64,000 bases of DNA from Cephalopachus bancanus (taxonomy: Eukaryota > Chordata > Mammalia > Primates > Tarsiidae). The stretch covers positions 248,001 to 312,000 of the forward strand of contig JAPVLO010000619.1 of the NCBI GenBank assembly GCA_027257055.1, in the 5' to 3' direction. The position numbers and the translations under genes were made by a program. Position 1 is the first letter of the stretch. The number at the start of each line of letters is the position of its first letter. Below the pieces are notes generated by a model that was not told where the DNA came from, searched no databases, and worked only from the letters and a program-made list of their open reading frames with translations. This document shows positions 62,762-64,000 of the stretch, piece after piece.

Positions 62762-64000
62762 TAATTTTATTTTTAAAATTTTCATTATAAAAATGTGGGG
62801 TCCATTTCAGGGTTAGATATATAAACATGGATTATGCAGGTACCCTTGGTGATGAGGTATGCCCTTCCTTCCCCTAGCAGGTTACCTCAACTGCCAATCC
62901 ATCCCCCCTCCCCTGACAGTTTTTCACTACTGTCAATCACTTTTTTATAGCATTAGAATAAGTCAAGGTCCATTTATGAGTGAGAACATATGAAACACTG
63001 TTCTTTGTTTCTGTGATAAATCACTGAGTATGATCGACTCCAAATCTATATAAGGTGCTGCAAAGTCCATATATTTGTCCTTATTTATGACTGCATACTA
63101 TTCCATCGTGTATATGTACCACATTTTTAAAATCCAGTTCAGTTTCTATGGGCAGCACGGTTGGTTCCATGTTTTTGCTATTGTGAATAGAGCTGCAACA
63201 AACATCTGAGTGCAGGTATCTTTTGTTGTAGAATGATTTGAGTTCCTCTGGGTATAGTCACAATAGGGGAATTGCTGGGTCATATGGAAGGTCAATTTCT
63301 AGTTCTTTCAGGAATCACCACACTGTCTTCCAAAGAGGTTGCATGAGTTTGCATTCCCATCAACAGTGTAGAAGCATTCCTTTTTCTCCACATCCTCACC
63401 AGCATCTGTTGTTGTTTGTTTTATTAATGATGGCTATTCTTACAGGGGTTAGGTGTTATCTCAATGTGGTTTTTATTTGCATTTCTCTGATGATGAGTGA
63501 GACTGAGCACTTTTCATGTTTTTCTTGGCTGTCTGTATATCTTCTGTTGAAAAGTGTCTATTCATGTCTTTTGCCCACTTTTTAAAGGAGCTGTGTGTTT
63601 GTTTGTTTGTTTGTTTGTTTTCCTTTCAGCACATTTGAGTTTGTTGCAGATCCTAGATGCTAGACCTTTGTAGACAAACAGTTGACAAATATATTTTCCC
63701 ATTATGTGGGCTGTCTCCCTGCTCTCTTTATGGTTTCTTTTGCTTTGTAGAGCCTTGTTAATTTGATGAGGTCCCACCTGTCTATTTGTTTCTTAAGGTA
63801 TTGGTCTTCAGTGTTCTGAATAGGAATTGGATACCAGTTCCAATTTTCATAAGGGTGTCTCTTGCGTTTTCTAAGATTCTTATAGTTTGAGGTTTTACAT
63901 TCATGTCTTTGATCCATTTAGAGTTAATTTTTGTGTATGGTGATAGGTAGGGGTCCTATTTTAATCTTCTATGTGTGGTCAGCCAGTTTTCCCAGCCACA
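62762..64000 (-). mobile_element. L1, minus strand, running off the window
   Basis: Starts with the antisense 3' terminus ('aaaatgtggggtccatttca') and continues through the 3' UTR and ORF2 C-terminus; the antisense of 'tccatcgtgtatatgtacc' is at about 63105. It extends to at least the ORF2 region encoding the [16 protein letters not shown] segment at 63870-63917. Frames are broken. The 5' extent is unknown because the window ends. Confidence 0.93.

Overview
This window is vertebrate, almost certainly primate, nuclear DNA. It is AT-rich and gene-poor, and interspersed repeats supply most of the recognisable content. I found no intact host protein-coding gene, no tRNA or rRNA gene, no CRISPR array and no prokaryotic signature. 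The organism call rests on dimeric 7SL-derived Alu elements (primate-specific). About thirteen copies share one set of diagnostic changes that are neither the standard human S/Y consensus nor, as far as I can recall it, the lemur/loris form. A tarsier-type primate is my best inference; that step comes from memory of Alu families, not from a search.

Layout. 1-8.2 kb: a rearranged L1 fragment, unique AT-rich DNA, a processed MRPL28 pseudogene (minus), an old Alu, a 5'-inverted L1 and a young Alu with a 12-bp target-site duplication (TSD). 8.2-15.9 kb: mostly unique DNA, a probable solo endogenous retroviral LTR split by an Alu, and a very old L1 ORF1-region fragment. 15.9-19.07 kb: a 3.2-kb 5'-truncated L1 (plus). 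19-37 kb: unique DNA with L1 3' fragments, ancient L1M-type remnants, many Alus, a minisatellite split by an Alu, and processed pseudogenes of PPIA (cyclophilin A) and SUMO2. 37.4-61.4 kb: one nested transposon block. 61.4-64 kb: two more minus-strand L1 fragments, the last running off the window.

The main discovery is the nest at 37.4-61.4 kb. An old full-5'-end L1 (called A, minus; pieces 37405-39420 and 56963-61405) is split by a 5'-truncated L1 (B, minus; pieces 39421-40063, 52010-52452 and 56770-56962). B is split by two further L1s. C (minus, 40064-51994) is essentially full length, with 5' UTR, ORF1, ORF2, 3' UTR and an apparent 320-bp 3' transduction. D (minus, about 52453-56769) is internally deleted. 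C is itself split inside its 5' UTR by a 5.1-kb intronless KRAB zinc-finger retrocopy (plus, 45983-51132) with a poly(A) signal, a short poly(A) tail and a 15-bp TSD. That retrocopy is split by a lineage-specific Alu (46728-47003). This gives an ordered five-layer insertion record: A, then B, then C, then the KRAB-ZNF retrocopy, then the Alu. Three of the four junctions have good direct repeats; the oldest (A/B) has a degraded repeat but an exactly collinear L1 continuation.

No genes here appear to work together. The ORF-like stretches are decayed L1 proteins, decayed retrocopies, or chance and Alu-derived reading frames. The only reading frame with an intact recognisable regulatory domain is the KRAB segment at 46363-46905, whose C-terminus is now Alu-derived.
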